In this document: positions 33,790 through 45,470 of the stretch, one piece after another
Position numbering within the stretch: position 1 is the first letter of the stretch
How the letters are laid out: every line of letters begins with the position of its first letter
Origin: Plotosus lineatus
Taxonomy: Eukaryota > Chordata > Actinopteri > Siluriformes > Plotosidae
Length of the DNA: 64,000 bases
Assembly: GCA_024760905.1 (NCBI GenBank)
Contig: CM045745.1
Span: forward strand, 9,600,282 to 9,664,281
Direction of reading: 5' to 3'
Notes under the pieces: generated by a model
Seen by the model: only the letters and a program-made list of their open reading frames with translations
What the model was told of the DNA's origin: nothing
Databases searched by the model: none
Made by a program: the position numbers and the translations under genes

Positions 33790-36700
33790 TATCTCAAACG
33801 TGGATCTGCCTCCATCTCACCCTATCCTCTGCATCTTCGACTCTTACTCCAACTACCTTCATGTCGTCCTTCACCACATCCATAAATCTTCTATTTGGTC
33901 TTCCTCTGGGCATTCTGCCTGGTAGTTCCAATCTCAGCATCCTACCACCAATATATTCACTATCCCTCCTCTGTACATGTCCAAACCATCTCAATCTAGC
34001 CTCTCTGACTTTGTCTCCAAAACCTCTTACATCTACTGTCCCTCTGAAGTACTTATTCCTGATCCTATCCATCCTCGTTATTCCCAAAGAGAACCTCAAC
34101 ATTTTCATCTCTGCTACCTCCAGCTCTACCTCCTGTCTTTTCCCCGGGACCACTGTTTCTAAACCATATAACATCGCTGGCCTCATCACCGTCTTGTACA
34201 CTTTTCCCTTCATTCTTGCCGATACCTTCCTATCACACATCACACCGGACACTTTTCTCCAACCATTCCAGCCTGCCTGCACACGCTTCTTCACCTCTTT
34301 TCCACACTCTCCATTGCTCTGGATTGTTGAGCCTAAGTACTTAAAATCCTCCACCTTCTTTATCTGTGCCCCCTGTAACCTCACTGTTCCTCTTGGGTCC
34401 TTCTTGTTCACGCACATGTATTCTGTCTTACTGAGACTAACCTTCATTCCTCTTCTTTCCAGGGAATACCACCACCTCTCTAGATTTTCCTCCACTTGTT
34501 CTCTGCTCTCACTACAGATCACAATGTCATCTGCAAACATCATAGTCCATGGAGATTCTTGTCTCACCTCGTCTGTCAGCCTGTCCATCACCATAGCAAA
34601 CAAGAAGAGGCTCAGACTTGATGCAGTCCCACCTCCACCCTGAACACCTCACCACTGTCTTACATTTCTCATACATATCCTGCACCACTCTAACATACTT
34701 CTCTGCCACTCCAGACTTCCTCATACAATACCACAGTTCTTCTCTCGGCACCCTGTCATATGCTTTCTCCAGATCCACAAAGGCACAATGCAGCTTCCTC
34801 TGACCTTCTCTGTACTTCTCTATTAACATCCTCAAAGCAAACACTGCATCTGTGGTGCTCTTTCTTGGCATGAAACCAAACTGTTGTTCACAAATGCTGA
34901 CCTCTGCCCTTAGTCTAGCTTCCACTATTCTTTCCCATAACTTCATCGTATGGCTCATGAACTTTATCCCTCTGTAGTTGCCACAACTCTGCATGTCTCC
35001 CTTGTTCTTAAAAATGGGCACCAGCACACTTCTCTTCCATTCCTCCGACATCTGCTCACTTTCTAAGACCTTGTTGAATATTCTTGTCAGAAAATCTACT
35101 GCTACCTCTCCAAGACACTTCCCCCATACCACCACCGGTATGTCATCAGGACCAACTGCCTTTCCACTCTTCATCCTCTTCAATGCACTCCTCACTTCAA
35201 CCTTACTAATCTTTGATACTTCCTGGTCCTCAACGGTCACCTCTTCTACTCTTTTTCTGTCTCTCATTTTCCTCATTCATCAGCTCATCAAAGTACTCTT
35301 TCCATCTTCCCAGCACACTTCTGTCATCACTCAATACATTTCCCTCTCCATCCTTTATCACTCTAACTTGCTGCATGTCTTTCCTACCTCTATTTCTCTG
35401 CTGTGCCAACCTGTAAAATCATTTTCTTCCTCCTTACTGTCCAACCGCTCTCTGTTTGGCCTTTGACACCGCTACCTTCACCTTACGCTGTGTCTCCCTG
35501 TACTCCTGTTTACTCTCTTCGGTCCTCTCAATGTCCCACTTCTTAGATAACCTCTTCTTTTGTACAAACTCCTGCACGTCCTCATTCCACCACCAAGTCT
35601 CCTTATCTCCTTTCCTTCCAGAGGACACACCAAGTACTCTCCTACCGGTCTCCCTGATCACATTGTCTGTGGTTGTCCAGTCATCTGGAAGCACTTCCTG
35701 ACCACCCAAAGCCTGTTTCAACTCCTCCTTGAAGACAACACGACACTCTTCCCCTTTCAGGTTCCACCACTTTGTCTTCTGCTCTGCCTGTGCCTTCTTC
35801 ACCTTCCCACCATCAGCGTCATCCTGCACACCACCATCTTATGTTGTTTGGCAACACTCTCACCCACTACTACTTTGCAGTCACTGACTTCCTTCAAATT
35901 ACATCGCCTACACAAGATGTAGTCTACCTGTGTGCTCCTACCTCTGATTTCATAATCACCCTATGCTCCTGTTTCTTTTGGAAGAAAGTATTCACCACAG
36001 CCATTCCCATCCTTTTTGCAAAATCGATCAACATCTGTCCTTTTATGTTCTTGTCCTTGATACCAAACCTGCCCATCACTTCCTCGTCCCCTCTGTTGCC
36101 TTCACCAACATCTCTGTTGAAGTCTGCACCAATGACCACTCTTTCACCTCTGGGGGTACTCTGCATCACTTCGTCTAACTCACTCCAGAATTTTTCCTTC
36201 TGTTCTAGTTTACATCCTGCCTGTGGGGCATAAACACTAACAACATTGAACATCACGCCTTCAATTTCTAACTTGAGACTCATCACTCTGTCTGACACTC
36301 TTTTCACTTTTAGAACATTCCTGACAAACCCCTCCTTCAAGATGACTCCTACTCCATTTCTATTCCCATCCACACCATGATAAAACAGCTTAAACCCTGC
36401 TCCTAAGCTTGTAGCCTTGCTACCTTTCCACGTGGTCTCCTGAACACACAGTATGTCCTCTGCATCATGTCAGCCAGCTCTCTAGCTTTTGCTTTCATAG
36501 TTACAGCATTCAAAGTCCCTACTCTCAGTCCTAGACTAACACCTTTCCTCTTCTCTCTCCGCCTACGAACACGCCTCCCGCCTTTACTTCTTCGAACAAC
36601 CGTAGTCCAATTTCCACCAGCACCCTGTTGGTTAACAGCACTGATGGCAGTCGTTAACTCGGGCCTCGACCGATCCGGTATGAATTTCGTTTTGATCATT

Positions 36701-36846
36701 TGCATGAGAATTTTGGCAGAAGTTTTACGCCGGATGCCCTTCCTGTCGCAACTCTCTGCATTTATCCGGGATTGGGACCGGCGTGAGGGTGAACACTTGC
36801 TTGTGCCCACCCCCCCACCCCCCCACGGCTGCATTTGGTGGACCAA
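33790..36846 (-). mobile_element. RTE-type LINE, 3'-truncated
   Basis: Minus-strand non-LTR retrotransposon in the GC-AG intron of FOCAD. From 36846 downward it shows a leader and basic N-terminus. Then come an endonuclease (ADFNRDVGEGNRGDEEVMGR, near 36070) and a linker (35434-35829). The reverse transcriptase follows ([34 protein letters not shown]; 35276-34640) with the FADD catalytic motif at about 34527-34538. The C-terminal part ends near 33794 (GWNGWRKVSG, RLRWFGHVQRRDSEYIGGRM). Several frameshifts and a stop break it. It matches the RTE elements abundant in teleosts. Confidence 0.88.
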
Positions 36847-37169
36847 CAGACTTTATTACACAATGTTATCATCATCAGTGAACACTATTTAAAGGAGAAC
36901 ATCTCTTTAAAGGTTCTACAGTTATAGTTTTCTGTAGCACTTCTACATGGGAGTATTTAGGGCCTTTTACGGAAACGATGCCGTCTATTGTAGAATTTTT
37001 GACGTAGAACCTCTAATTAAAAATTTTACAATTTAAAGACTTGGTGAAGGACAGCTGTTTATAACTTCCTTACAGATTACATCAGGTTAACAGGAAGTCA
37101 GTGGTGATGAAATTGTTGATGTTTAAGTTCCACATCCTGTTCTTGATCAATGTTCACACTTGTCTGTAG

Positions 37170-37267
37170 GTGTGGCCAAAAGAATGGAATGGCTTCTGGA
37201 GTTGATGGGCTACATCAGGAAAGTAGTGTACAGAGCACCCACTGTACAATGCAGAAATGCCAAAGAG
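37170..37267 (+). CDS. FOCAD: FOCAD exon 20 of window
   Basis: 98 nt, phase 1 to 0. The peptide is VAKRMEWLLELMGYIRKVVY followed by RAPTVQCRNAKE. Acceptor CTTGTCTGTAG, donor GAG|GTATTT. KRMEWLLELMGYIR is essentially identical to the mammalian protein. Confidence 0.95.
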
Positions 37268-37644
37268 GTATTTCATATAAATTTTAATATCAGTAACGAA
37301 AGTGTGCTTCTGTTAAGCCCTTGTAGCTTTATCCAAAATGATAGTTTGCACACAATAGCCATAATCTATATAACTGTGATCTGAATCATGAAGGAGTCCA
37401 ATATGTAGATAACACAGACAGATTTAATGTCAGTTTTGTTCTTTTGTGTATAAGGGTCTGTCTCAGAAACTGGGTTGTCATATGGGATATTATAACAAAA
37501 AATAAACTTGAAATATAAAGGAAAGGAAATTTAAACTGAAAAATAAAAACAAAATGAAGCTGACAAAACTCACTTGTTTTAGTGAAAATGCTCCTACACT
37601 TACAAGACGTTAATGTATATCCCTCAACGTACTGTACACAAATA

Positions 37645-38058
37645 CAGGGAGCCCTTACTTTCCGTGATTAATGGGGAACGAGACGACCCCCTCCCCCCAA
37701 CTGATGTATATGTGCATGTATATGTATATATAATATCAGTAAATACATATTTAGCACTATAAATGCTTATAATAACAATTATACGTTCAAAAATTATTCC
37801 GAAGATGTAAATAAAATATAAACACACACAGATGCACACCTCACATAAAAATGTAAGTTGTTTTGTTGGGGGCTTTTTGGGTTGTTTTTGTTTGGGGTTT
37901 TTTCACAATTGACCTTGTTTTGCAGCATTTTCCTTCACCTTTTCCCATATTTTTCTTTAATTTCCTTATTTTTTTTTTATTTTTCAAGAATATTTTTGAA
38001 AAACCCCCAATGCACTGAAGTTGCAGAAACTGAAGCATGCAGTAGCGAGGGATCACTG
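37645..38058 (-). mobile_element. Family 3 element, reverse
   Basis: Starts CAGGGAGCCCTTACTTTCCG and ends GCGAGGGATCACTG. In the FOCAD exon 20-21 intron. Confidence 0.8.
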
Positions 38059-38194
38059 TGTATGATAAAACCTGCTATCTCTGTTTTTTTTTTTTTTTTT
38101 TTACTTTTTTGGGGGATGAATAAAATCTGAAAGTAGAAACAATGATTTCTTTGTGAAAAAGGTGGTGGCTGTGCCTAACTCTTGTTGAAGGTAG

Positions 38195-38197
<3 letters not shown>

Positions 38198-38253
<56 letters not shown>
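38198..38253. repeat. (CT)n(CA)n microsatellite
   Basis: Compound run in the FOCAD exon 20-21 intron. Confidence 0.95.
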
Positions 38254-38254
<1 letters not shown>

Positions 38255-38942
38255 GTAATATATCACTAAATAATCATTGTTTCTACTTTCAAATTTTATG
38301 CACAAACACATTCACCTCCTGCTGATGTCCGATATCTGCATTTTTGAGATTTCATGAAGAGGCGAATGTGTTTATACCTCAGATATCAGTAAACCTACAG
38401 TAGACTCAATTTCAGCGTTCGTTATAAGAACAAAATTTCACAATTATTACTAAATCCTGATGCAGTGTGGTGATTTTAAGTAACTATTTCTCATGAGATC
38501 GTGACCTTGACCCTGGCACACAAATGTTTGGGTTCTGAGTGAGCGGAAAACGAAGTTACGAAAGTGATTACATATTTTGTATTATGATTTATCATTATTC
38601 TAACTTTCTGCGAGCGCATTAATACTTCGGTATGTAACATTACAACTTAAAATACAAATAGAGATAATTGTCCACAGTTCAGTGGTTCACACCTTTTTCT
38701 TTTGGGGGTTGCAATGTAGTTAACTCTTTATCATGTCTCAGATAAAATGGCTGCCATTTTACTCATTTTAGCTCAAATGAAAGCATGCATCATAAATTAA
38801 AATTGTATCGTTTATTAACTGAGATTTCTTGTGTGGTTTCCACCACAGTTCCCAAGTTCTGAGACAAACCCATACGGGTATATGCTTTAGTATCTACATA
38901 TTAGTGATAAACCTAAAGAGATTCTCAATCCCTGTATTACAG

Positions 38943-39194
38943 GGCACCAGATTCCTGTTTGATGTTTTTGCAGCTGCAGTGGTTTCGTGGGCAGACCACT
39001 CCATGCCTCTTCTCATCGGCATTCGAGCGCAGTGGTTTCCGTGGCAAAAGTCAACTAAGCACCTAGCTTTGCACCATGACCTCTATGTGAACATTGAGCC
39101 CACTGAGGAATCAGTTGAACAGTGTGTGCTGGCAGTTTCATACAGCTTAAAGCATCTGTTAGCCAAAGAACCATGGAAGGGACAGTCAGAGAAG
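38943..39194 (+). CDS. FOCAD: FOCAD exon 21 of window
   Basis: Eighty-four codons, phase 0 to 0. The peptide contains FAAAVVSWADHSMPLLIGIR and ends LAKEPWKGQSEK. Acceptor CCTGTATTACAG, donor AAG|GTAAGG. The middle, after FPWQ, is the least conserved part. A family 3 element starts 35 bp beyond the donor. Confidence 0.94.
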
Positions 39195-39229
39195 GTAAGG
39201 TCTTTTGAAATATTGCATACTGATGTATA

Positions 39230-39716
39230 CAGTGATCCCTCACTTTTCACGGTTAATGGCGACCAAGACACACACACACACCCTCCCCCGCCGAATTTCC
39301 ACAAAGTAGGATCGACTCCCTTGACTGACGTATACGTTCGTGTATATGTGTATATAATATCAATAAATACATATTCAATGCTATAAATGCTTATAACAAT
39401 TAAATATTTAAAAATAATGCATAAGGTGTAAATAAAATATAAATACACACACTCAGATGCGCACCTCACATAAAAATGTAAGTAGTTCTCTTGGGGTTTT
39501 TTTTTTTTTTTTTTTTTTTTTGTTATTGTTTGTTTGGGGTTTGTTTGTTTTGTTTTTTTTTGTTGTTGTTGTTGCATAATTGGCCTTGTTTTGCTGCATT
39601 TTCATTAACTTTTTCCTTGTTTTTCCTTAATTTCATAATTTTTTTTATTTTTAGCTGATTATTTTTGAAAAACCCGCGATGAACAGAAGCATGCGTGAAA
39701 TAGTGAGGCATCACTG
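39230..39716 (-). mobile_element. Family 3 element, reverse
   Basis: Ends CAGTGATCCCTCACTTTTCA and GTGAGGCATCACTG, TA flanks. Begins 35 bp after the FOCAD exon 21 donor. Confidence 0.83.
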
Positions 39717-40646
39717 TACATGTATAATACTGTAATCTTTAATAAAGAATACAAATGATTCAATTTGTCATGTAGGAAATGCAACATGAATAGGAATCCA
39801 ACAGAATAGAGAACATCATGCATTCATTAACATGAACAATCTTGAAAAGATTGCATGAATGAAATGTCTCCCGTCGTCGGGCAGCTGGCAATTTTTTTTT
39901 CTGTAGTGGTAAAGACTTAACATGGACGAGTTGCATGGGTCAGCAATAAAATGTTTTTTTTTTTTTTTTAACTTGTCCCAGACTCTTCATCAAAGTCCAT
40001 GCATAACCTTGAGTCATATTGTTCACAACCAAACATACAGACAAGCTAACAAACAAACCAACACAGTGAACACTTATACTAATAACAAAATAATAATTCA
40101 TTTTCATTTTTTAAGCTGCTTAATCCTAATTAGAGTAGCAGGAAGGCTGGCACCCATCTCAACCAATTGTGGACAAGGGGGCAGTACACCAGCTCACCAG
40201 GCCTCGAGCAGGGCATAAAAGAAACATGTGTAAGGAGTAACATTCAGTAGTGTTGCTGTTAGAGGGAAAAAATCAAAGTAATGTTGCATTCTATTTATTA
40301 TATTATTTTCCAGTACATTTTGAAGTGTTTTTCTCTAATACCGCAGCAAGTTTATCAACTAAAGAAAGACAAGAAACTGTATCAGTTTATTTGTACATTT
40401 AAAGACGTGCAATATCCATAAATTTTTATCACTTGTTATAGCAGCTGTAAATATTTCCATCATGAGAATTGAATTAGATATCCCTTCTCGTATCGATAAG
40501 ATAAAGTAAAAATGAATGCATTAATATACAGTGTGATTATGTCCATTTTGTCGTTTGTGGGTTTCGAAAGAGCACCGACCGCTCGGAGGACTGATCGTCT
40601 GGTCGCGTCAATTGTTGAGACTTGTAGTGTTTTGGCTTCGTATGTA

Positions 40647-41269
40647 CAGTGGTACATCACCTTACGAAATTAATCCGTTCCAGAGGCGGTTTCGTAACCT
40701 AGATTTTTCTTAAGTAGAACCGCATTTTACATGTAAAACGCGTGATTCGTTTCAAGGCCCCCAATACTACCCCCTAAACCCTTGAAAAATTATAAAAGCA
40801 TACCTTTTAAGGTACTTAGTTCGTGTTGACCATGTCTTCTTAGCAGAATTATAATCTTACAAATGTTTATGTAAGGTTAAAAGCCTGAGCCAAAAAATAA
40901 AGTTGTAATGAGCACACTCAAAAAACTCATGAAACAACAGTAACTCTGTCCTTTACATGAAAAGAAAAGCACATGGGTATGATGGAAATACAGCTCCATA
41001 ATAGCCAATGGGACGCAGCTGCATCATCCCTCCTAATCAATGGGAGACCAGCGGGGACGGGATGTTGGGAGATAGCCAATGGGAGGCCAGCGGGGCGTGA
41101 TGTTGGAAGATAGTCAATGGGAGAGCAACTCGTGCGTTGTTTGAATTTTTGAGATGGTGCTTTCGTAACATGAACTTGTTTTGTATCCAGAGACAAAAAT
41201 TTTAGGATAATGTTTCTCGTAACCTGGATTTTTCGTTTGTTGGGACTATCGTAAGGTGAGGTACCACTG
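40647..41269. mobile_element. Family 2 element
   Basis: Ends CAGTGGTACATCACCTTACG and GTGAGGTACCACTG, TA flanks at 40645-40646 and 41270-41271. Nearly full-length. In the FOCAD exon 21-22 intron. Confidence 0.87.
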
Positions 41270-41569
41270 TATTTTATGTTGTGCTTTTAAAGGTTTTCAT
41301 CTTCAAGCTTTAGTAAAAACTAGAGAATCGACACACTTTCAGGTTGTTTACTCTCATTTAATACTTTGTAGAAGAAGAACAGCTCACAGGTACGATACAA
41401 AACAAGTTGTGTTCGAGGATGATTCCATACTGGTCTCAGCAAAAATGAGAAAAAATATTCTGACAGAAATACAATTTCAATAATTTCACAAATATACAGT
41501 ATTAGTTTGCAGTGTTTTAATGAAGACACAATGTTCAGCTTTTTTAATTTATTTTTTCTTTCACATGCA

Positions 41570-41735
41570 TTTTCTCTGTGTACTTGCATGGGTTTCTTCC
41601 AGGCACTCTAGTTTCCCCCTACGATCCAAAGACATGCACATTAAGATAATTGGTTTTTCTAAATTGCTCCTAGGTGAGTGTGAATTTTGAATGGCTGTGT
41701 ATGTGTCATCCCTGCAATAGTCTGGCAATCTCCGG
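41570..41735 (+). mobile_element. SINE-B fragment
   Basis: GCATGGGTTTCTTCCAGGCA and GATCCAAAGACATGCACATT. Runs into the repeat at 41735. Confidence 0.62.
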
Positions 41736-41945
41736 GTGGCCCAATCCTGTTCCTGGTGATCTACCTTCCAAAAAATGTTCATGTCATGCCTAATTATGCC
41801 CACCTGACCATTCAATCATCTAATCAAGACTTAAGACTTGAAAATGAAGACTGAAAGTGATGATTATATTTGGCAAATGGGCCCCGTTAGGGTAGGAGTT
41901 AAAATCTTTAAGAAGGTAGATCACCAGGTGCAGGGTTGGTTCCTT
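41735..41945. repeat. Interspersed repeat R
   Basis: Starts GGTGGCCCAATCCTGTTCCT and ends AAGGTAGATCACCAGGTGCA, sharing its middle with the 3935 copy. Confidence 0.65.
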
Positions 41946-42086
41946 GCTTTGAAGGAAAAAACACTGTTTATCCTCCCTGTATAGTGATTCTATAATTTCT
42001 GACAGGGGATGTGTTTAGTAGGAGTGTGGAATATAGAACTGATTATCAATCCTCCTGGTTTTTTGTTGTTGTTTTATTTTTTTTAG

Positions 42087-42150
42087 TTTATTGACTGGCT
42101 CGTCAGCCTAACAGAAGCGCCGGAGGAATCTTTATCTCAGATAGCAAGAG
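42087..42150 (+). CDS. FOCAD: FOCAD exon 22 of window
   Basis: 64 nt, phase 0 to 1: FIDWLVSLTEAPEESLSQIA then R. The acceptor follows a long T tract (TTTTATTTTTTTTAG). Donor AGAG|GTGAGA. Confidence 0.93.
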
Positions 42151-42352
42151 GTGAGACACTGCTGAACTTGTGGAAGCAACAGTTTCAAATCTGTTGCTTT
42201 TTATCAGACCTATTGTGTTTTATAGGTTGATTTTATACCTTGTGTTCAGTGTTCAAATTCCTTTAGTAATGTAATATGACATTTAAAACATTTCTAAAGA
42301 ATATTAATATAAAAATAATCTCTTCTTTACAAGTTTTAATTTTTCTCCTCAG

Positions 42353-42426
42353 CCACATTACTAGCATTAAAGTCTATGCCTGGGTTCAAGAAGAAGACCG
42401 TATGGACGAGAGCTTATGGCTGGTGA
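42353..42426 (+). CDS. FOCAD: FOCAD terminal coding exon
   Basis: 74 nt including TGA at 42424-42426. It reads ATLLALKSMPGFKKKTVWTR then AYGW and stops. The C-terminus KKxVWTRAYGW is characteristic of focadhesin. Acceptor TTTTTCTCCTCAG. Confidence 0.95.
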
Positions 42427-42610
42427 CCTCCGGTGGAGTACTTTACAAAAGTACAAAAATCACACAAAGCATGATAAACATGAAAGCATGTGATCCGGTG
42501 GAAGACTCCGTTGGATACTTTATAAGAGTAAATTCATCCCATAGAGTTATAAGGCTGCAATGTCTTCCAATGCTGAAGTTAAAAAAGTACAAATTTAAAT
42601 TGATCACATG

Positions 42611-42616
42611 AATAAA
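42611..42616 (+). promoter_or_regulatory. Candidate FOCAD poly(A) signal
   Basis: AATAAA lies 185 bp after the FOCAD stop, the first canonical hexamer downstream. Actual cleavage is not visible from sequence. Confidence 0.55.
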
Positions 42617-42793
42617 CAACTGTTTGGATTAGAGCAGTGATCAGTTAAAATATGAAACAGTAATGTTCCATGAAGTAAAATAGTTAAGCACTTCAAATGG
42701 ACTAGCAAAGTATTTTTGGAAAGACTCTGCGATGACACTTTCAAGTTGACATCATTTTGTTACTATAAGAATGTGCCGAATTCAGTATTTCAT

Positions 42794-42799
42794 TTTATT
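42794..42799 (-). promoter_or_regulatory. Candidate HACD4 poly(A) signal
   Basis: AATAAA on the minus strand, 166 bp past the HACD4 stop. It faces the FOCAD signal 177 bp away. Confidence 0.5.
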
Positions 42800-42964
42800 G
42801 TTATCTTTCTGTTCCATTTCAATTGCCACATTATATCTTGCCTACTTTCTGTGCCATATCCTTTCAGTCTTACTTGTCAAAAATACATAAATGTCCTTTT
42901 CACCTCCAAAACGTTAGATTACTTTGTGGTAAACATGGAGCCGTGGCATAATTTCCCTCTTCAG

Positions 42965-43047
42965 TTAGTGCCGTTTCCTCTTCTTACTCCAGCTGTCTAG
43001 TGACTGACTCCTATCTTTAAGTAAGAATCGTACTGTGAAGCCAAAAC
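42965..43047 (-). CDS. HACD4: HACD4 exon 7, terminal
   Basis: 83 nt including the TAA at 42965-42967. It reads FGFTVRFLLKDRSQSLDSWS then KKRKRH. Acceptor TTTGCGTTTAAG. The last helix and lysine/arginine-rich tail match the layout of human HACD4 although residues differ. The intron 6-7 is 94 bp. Confidence 0.85.
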
Positions 43048-43141
43048 CTTAAACGCAAAGATCAAGGCATTTACACAACAGTTTTAGAAGGCTTATTATT
43101 ATTAATAATAAATATTCATAGTATAGTGCACAGATTCTCAC

Positions 43142-43273
43142 CGACTGCCAGCAGAGGAAGATAAGCCATTAGCACATAGGGGAAATATACATAGAGAGAG
43201 ATGGGTGTTTCCAGCTGGAAAGAGTATGTGCCTTGTGACTTGTAGTATGGCAACGCTTGTAAAATACTGATTC
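43142..43273 (-). CDS. HACD4: HACD4 exon 6
   Basis: 132 nt, phase 1 to 1. The peptide reads ISILQALPYYKSQGTYSFQL then ETPISLYVYFPYVLMAYLPL; LPYY-S-GTYS and YFPYVL match human HACD4. The acceptor is preceded by a run of about 14 T. Donor GTCG|GTGAGA; reading through it meets a stop after nine codons. Confidence 0.9.
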
Positions 43274-45470
43274 CTAAAAAAAAAAAAAGATCAAGAATTC
43301 AGACTTCCTCAATGTCAGCAATCAAAATTATATACAAATTTTACAAAACATGTTTCACCCTTTAGAATTTACACATTTAGAAGTGTGCACACACACACAC
43401 ACACACACACATACATATATACATACCTCTGACCACGAAATTTGGCACATTTTCCACCTTCAAACTTGAATAAATATTTTCATGTACAAGTGTATTTGTG
43501 AATCAATGCATCAAAATCTTTAGTGCATGCCTGGGAGATATCATATAAAATATGGACATATGGTGAACACAGTTTTTGAAATAATTCAAATACATTCTAG
43601 TTTACAGCCTTTTCACGCTCAATTTTGGGACAAAACAAAGACTTCATTATTTTCAAGTCCCACTGAGCCTCTGCTAAGGTCTCCACATGTCCAATAACCA
43701 CATGAATTGGCACACAGATGCCACCCAATGAACCGCAGAATTTACATGTGTTTGGCAAAATTAGTAAATAAGCACCAGATTTAAAATGGAATCGATGATC
43801 TACATAATTTTTCCTGTCCATGTTACATAGTGTATCTTGTGCTCGCACCGATCACTGATGGATCAGCATTTATTGACTTTAGATAATTAGGAAACTTGAG
43901 CATGTAAAGCGCCATCAATCAGCTCAGTGTAACTAATTATACAATCATTATCTAAAGCTATTATTAGTGAATAGAAGGCTGTTCATTCTGTCCATGTTAC
44001 ATGTTACTGACCGAGTCGTCCTACTGATAATTTGATGATGCTGCTTTTCTCCAAGGAATCTAATAATCCCCCATCTAACAGGTTTTAACGCATGTCGGAC
44101 TAATACATTAAAAATATGTAAAACTGCTATTTCTAAATCTGCAGAAACTGTAAAAGGTCAGTGTGACACATTTCAGTAGCAGTTTTGTGTGTTCATTCTC
44201 TTTAATGGTTTAGATATTTGATTAATGTTAGTCATTTTGCTGTGGTGTAGCTGGAATGTTCTGTTATCAGCATATTTCCTATAAACCACATGCACATACT
44301 TGCTGTCTTCGCCAGTCCTCTTCCTTAGGCATCTGCACCACACAGCTTCCTGCTTGCTTAAATATCTGTTTCCTAACCATGTGCAACACTATGCGCAGCT
44401 ATTCAGTTCAGCAATAGCTTGGACTATGTTTATACGACCCAAGTGCTCAGTAATCAGGACTTGGAAAATGTTTGTTTTGGGTTGAAATAACTTGACAATT
44501 TTTTTACTCTAAAAAATGTAACTGCTTGTATTTCAGAATATTGTCTCAATATGAATATTAAAGCTTATGCACGCCTGATTCTCTGTCAGTTTGATGACAT
44601 CTATCAATCATCAACCTGTTCCCCTTCGTACATCAAGTTAACGTACAGGTGTCTAAATGTTTTCACAACAGCACAGAGATGGCATTACCTCTCACGTGAG
44701 ATATGTGGCAGGAACTGTGACACGGAAATTTTTGTTCTATAATATGTGTTTGTCCTTCATCCATGAGAGCAAACTCAGTCCTAGTAAGTTGTTACCGTCC
44801 GTGTGAGGGTCATATTCATTCATTCATCAATTTTGTAAACCACTTAATCCTAATTAGAGTCGAGGGGAGGCTGGCGCCCGTCTCAGCCGAATGTGGGCGA
44901 GGGCAGAGTACACCCTGGACACTTCACCAGGCCATTGCAGGGCAGAAACACGTTGACGGCTACGCAGCTACTGTTGTTGAAAGTTACCAATGGTTCTTTT
45001 ACATGGATCTCTCACCATAGACAGTGAGAGATATGGGCTGGCCTTTGATAACCCAGTTAGCTGCACTGGGGGACATTAACCACCTGATGAGAGTGGGCTT
45101 GAACCCTCAACCTTAAGCTCAGTGATCCAGTACCTTTACCACATTACCACCACAACCCTCAAGGGCCATATTGTTTTATTATTAATAGACAATTTGAGAG
45201 CTGATGTAATTTGTATTAAAATAATATTATGATAGTTATTATATTTACATAGAGATGAACTTTCCCATAGGTCGAACACCAGGGTATAATAAAATAACCA
45301 GAAGTTCAACTTTGTCTTCAAGTTAGCAGGTGATCACACTAGAGGTGCGATTCAAAGGTGACCTGGTGCAAATACTTTTTTTTATTATTTATTTATTTAT
45401 TTTTTTGCATAAAGATGTTTTGCAACTCCACATGCAAGAGAATATTTTGTGGCTCAAATACGTATGTATA
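43274..45470. other. HACD4 intron, mostly unassigned
   Basis: Contains a (CA)n run at 43388-43412 and the SINE-A copy at 44815. The remainder shows no exon or repeat I can identify. Confidence 0.55.
44815..45165 (-). mobile_element. SINE-A, L2-like tail, reverse
   Basis: Tail CCACTTAATCCTAATTAGAG ... CACTTCACCAGGCCATTGCA, body CATAGACAGTGAGAGATATG, B-box complement GGGCTTGAACCCTCAACCTT. Confidence 0.8.

Larger units (their letters stand above)
39717..42086. other. Intron, mostly unassigned outside the family 2 copy
   Basis: FOCAD exon 21-22 intron. Apart from the family 2 element (40647), SINE-B and repeat R, only a short SINE tail fragment at 40100-40215 is recognised. Confidence 0.55.
5563..42616 (+). 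other. FOCAD: FOCAD (focadhesin) gene, 3' half, 23 exons
   Basis: Gene-level entry. Twenty-three exons, each bounded by AG and GT (one GC), join without a frame break into 2766 nt: 921 residues and a stop. The peptide follows the C-terminal half of vertebrate focadhesin as I know it, including YPPVNW, KRMEWLLELMGYIR and the C-terminus KKTVWTRAYGW. Vertebrate FOCAD is about 1800 residues, so roughly the first half lies upstream of the window. The family has a large helical-repeat protein with a C-terminal Focadhesin domain. It has been reported at focal adhesions and in stabilising the cytoplasmic SKI RNA-decay complex; that is family knowledge, not visible here. Introns range from 78 bp to about 4.7 kb, the larger ones swollen by transposons. 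Confidence 0.93.

Noticed and set aside
33762..34643. A 293-codon plus-strand open frame
   Set aside because: It is the antisense of the RTE reverse transcriptase; the minus strand has the FADD and other protein motifs.
5563..42616. An intronic microRNA such as the one mammals host in FOCAD
   Set aside because: I saw no hairpin that I can match to a known microRNA without folding tools.
43597..43848. An 83-codon minus-strand frame considered as a HACD4 3' exon
   Set aside because: No resemblance to the family. The true exons 6 and 7 were found at 43142-43273 and 42965-43047 with matching phases.
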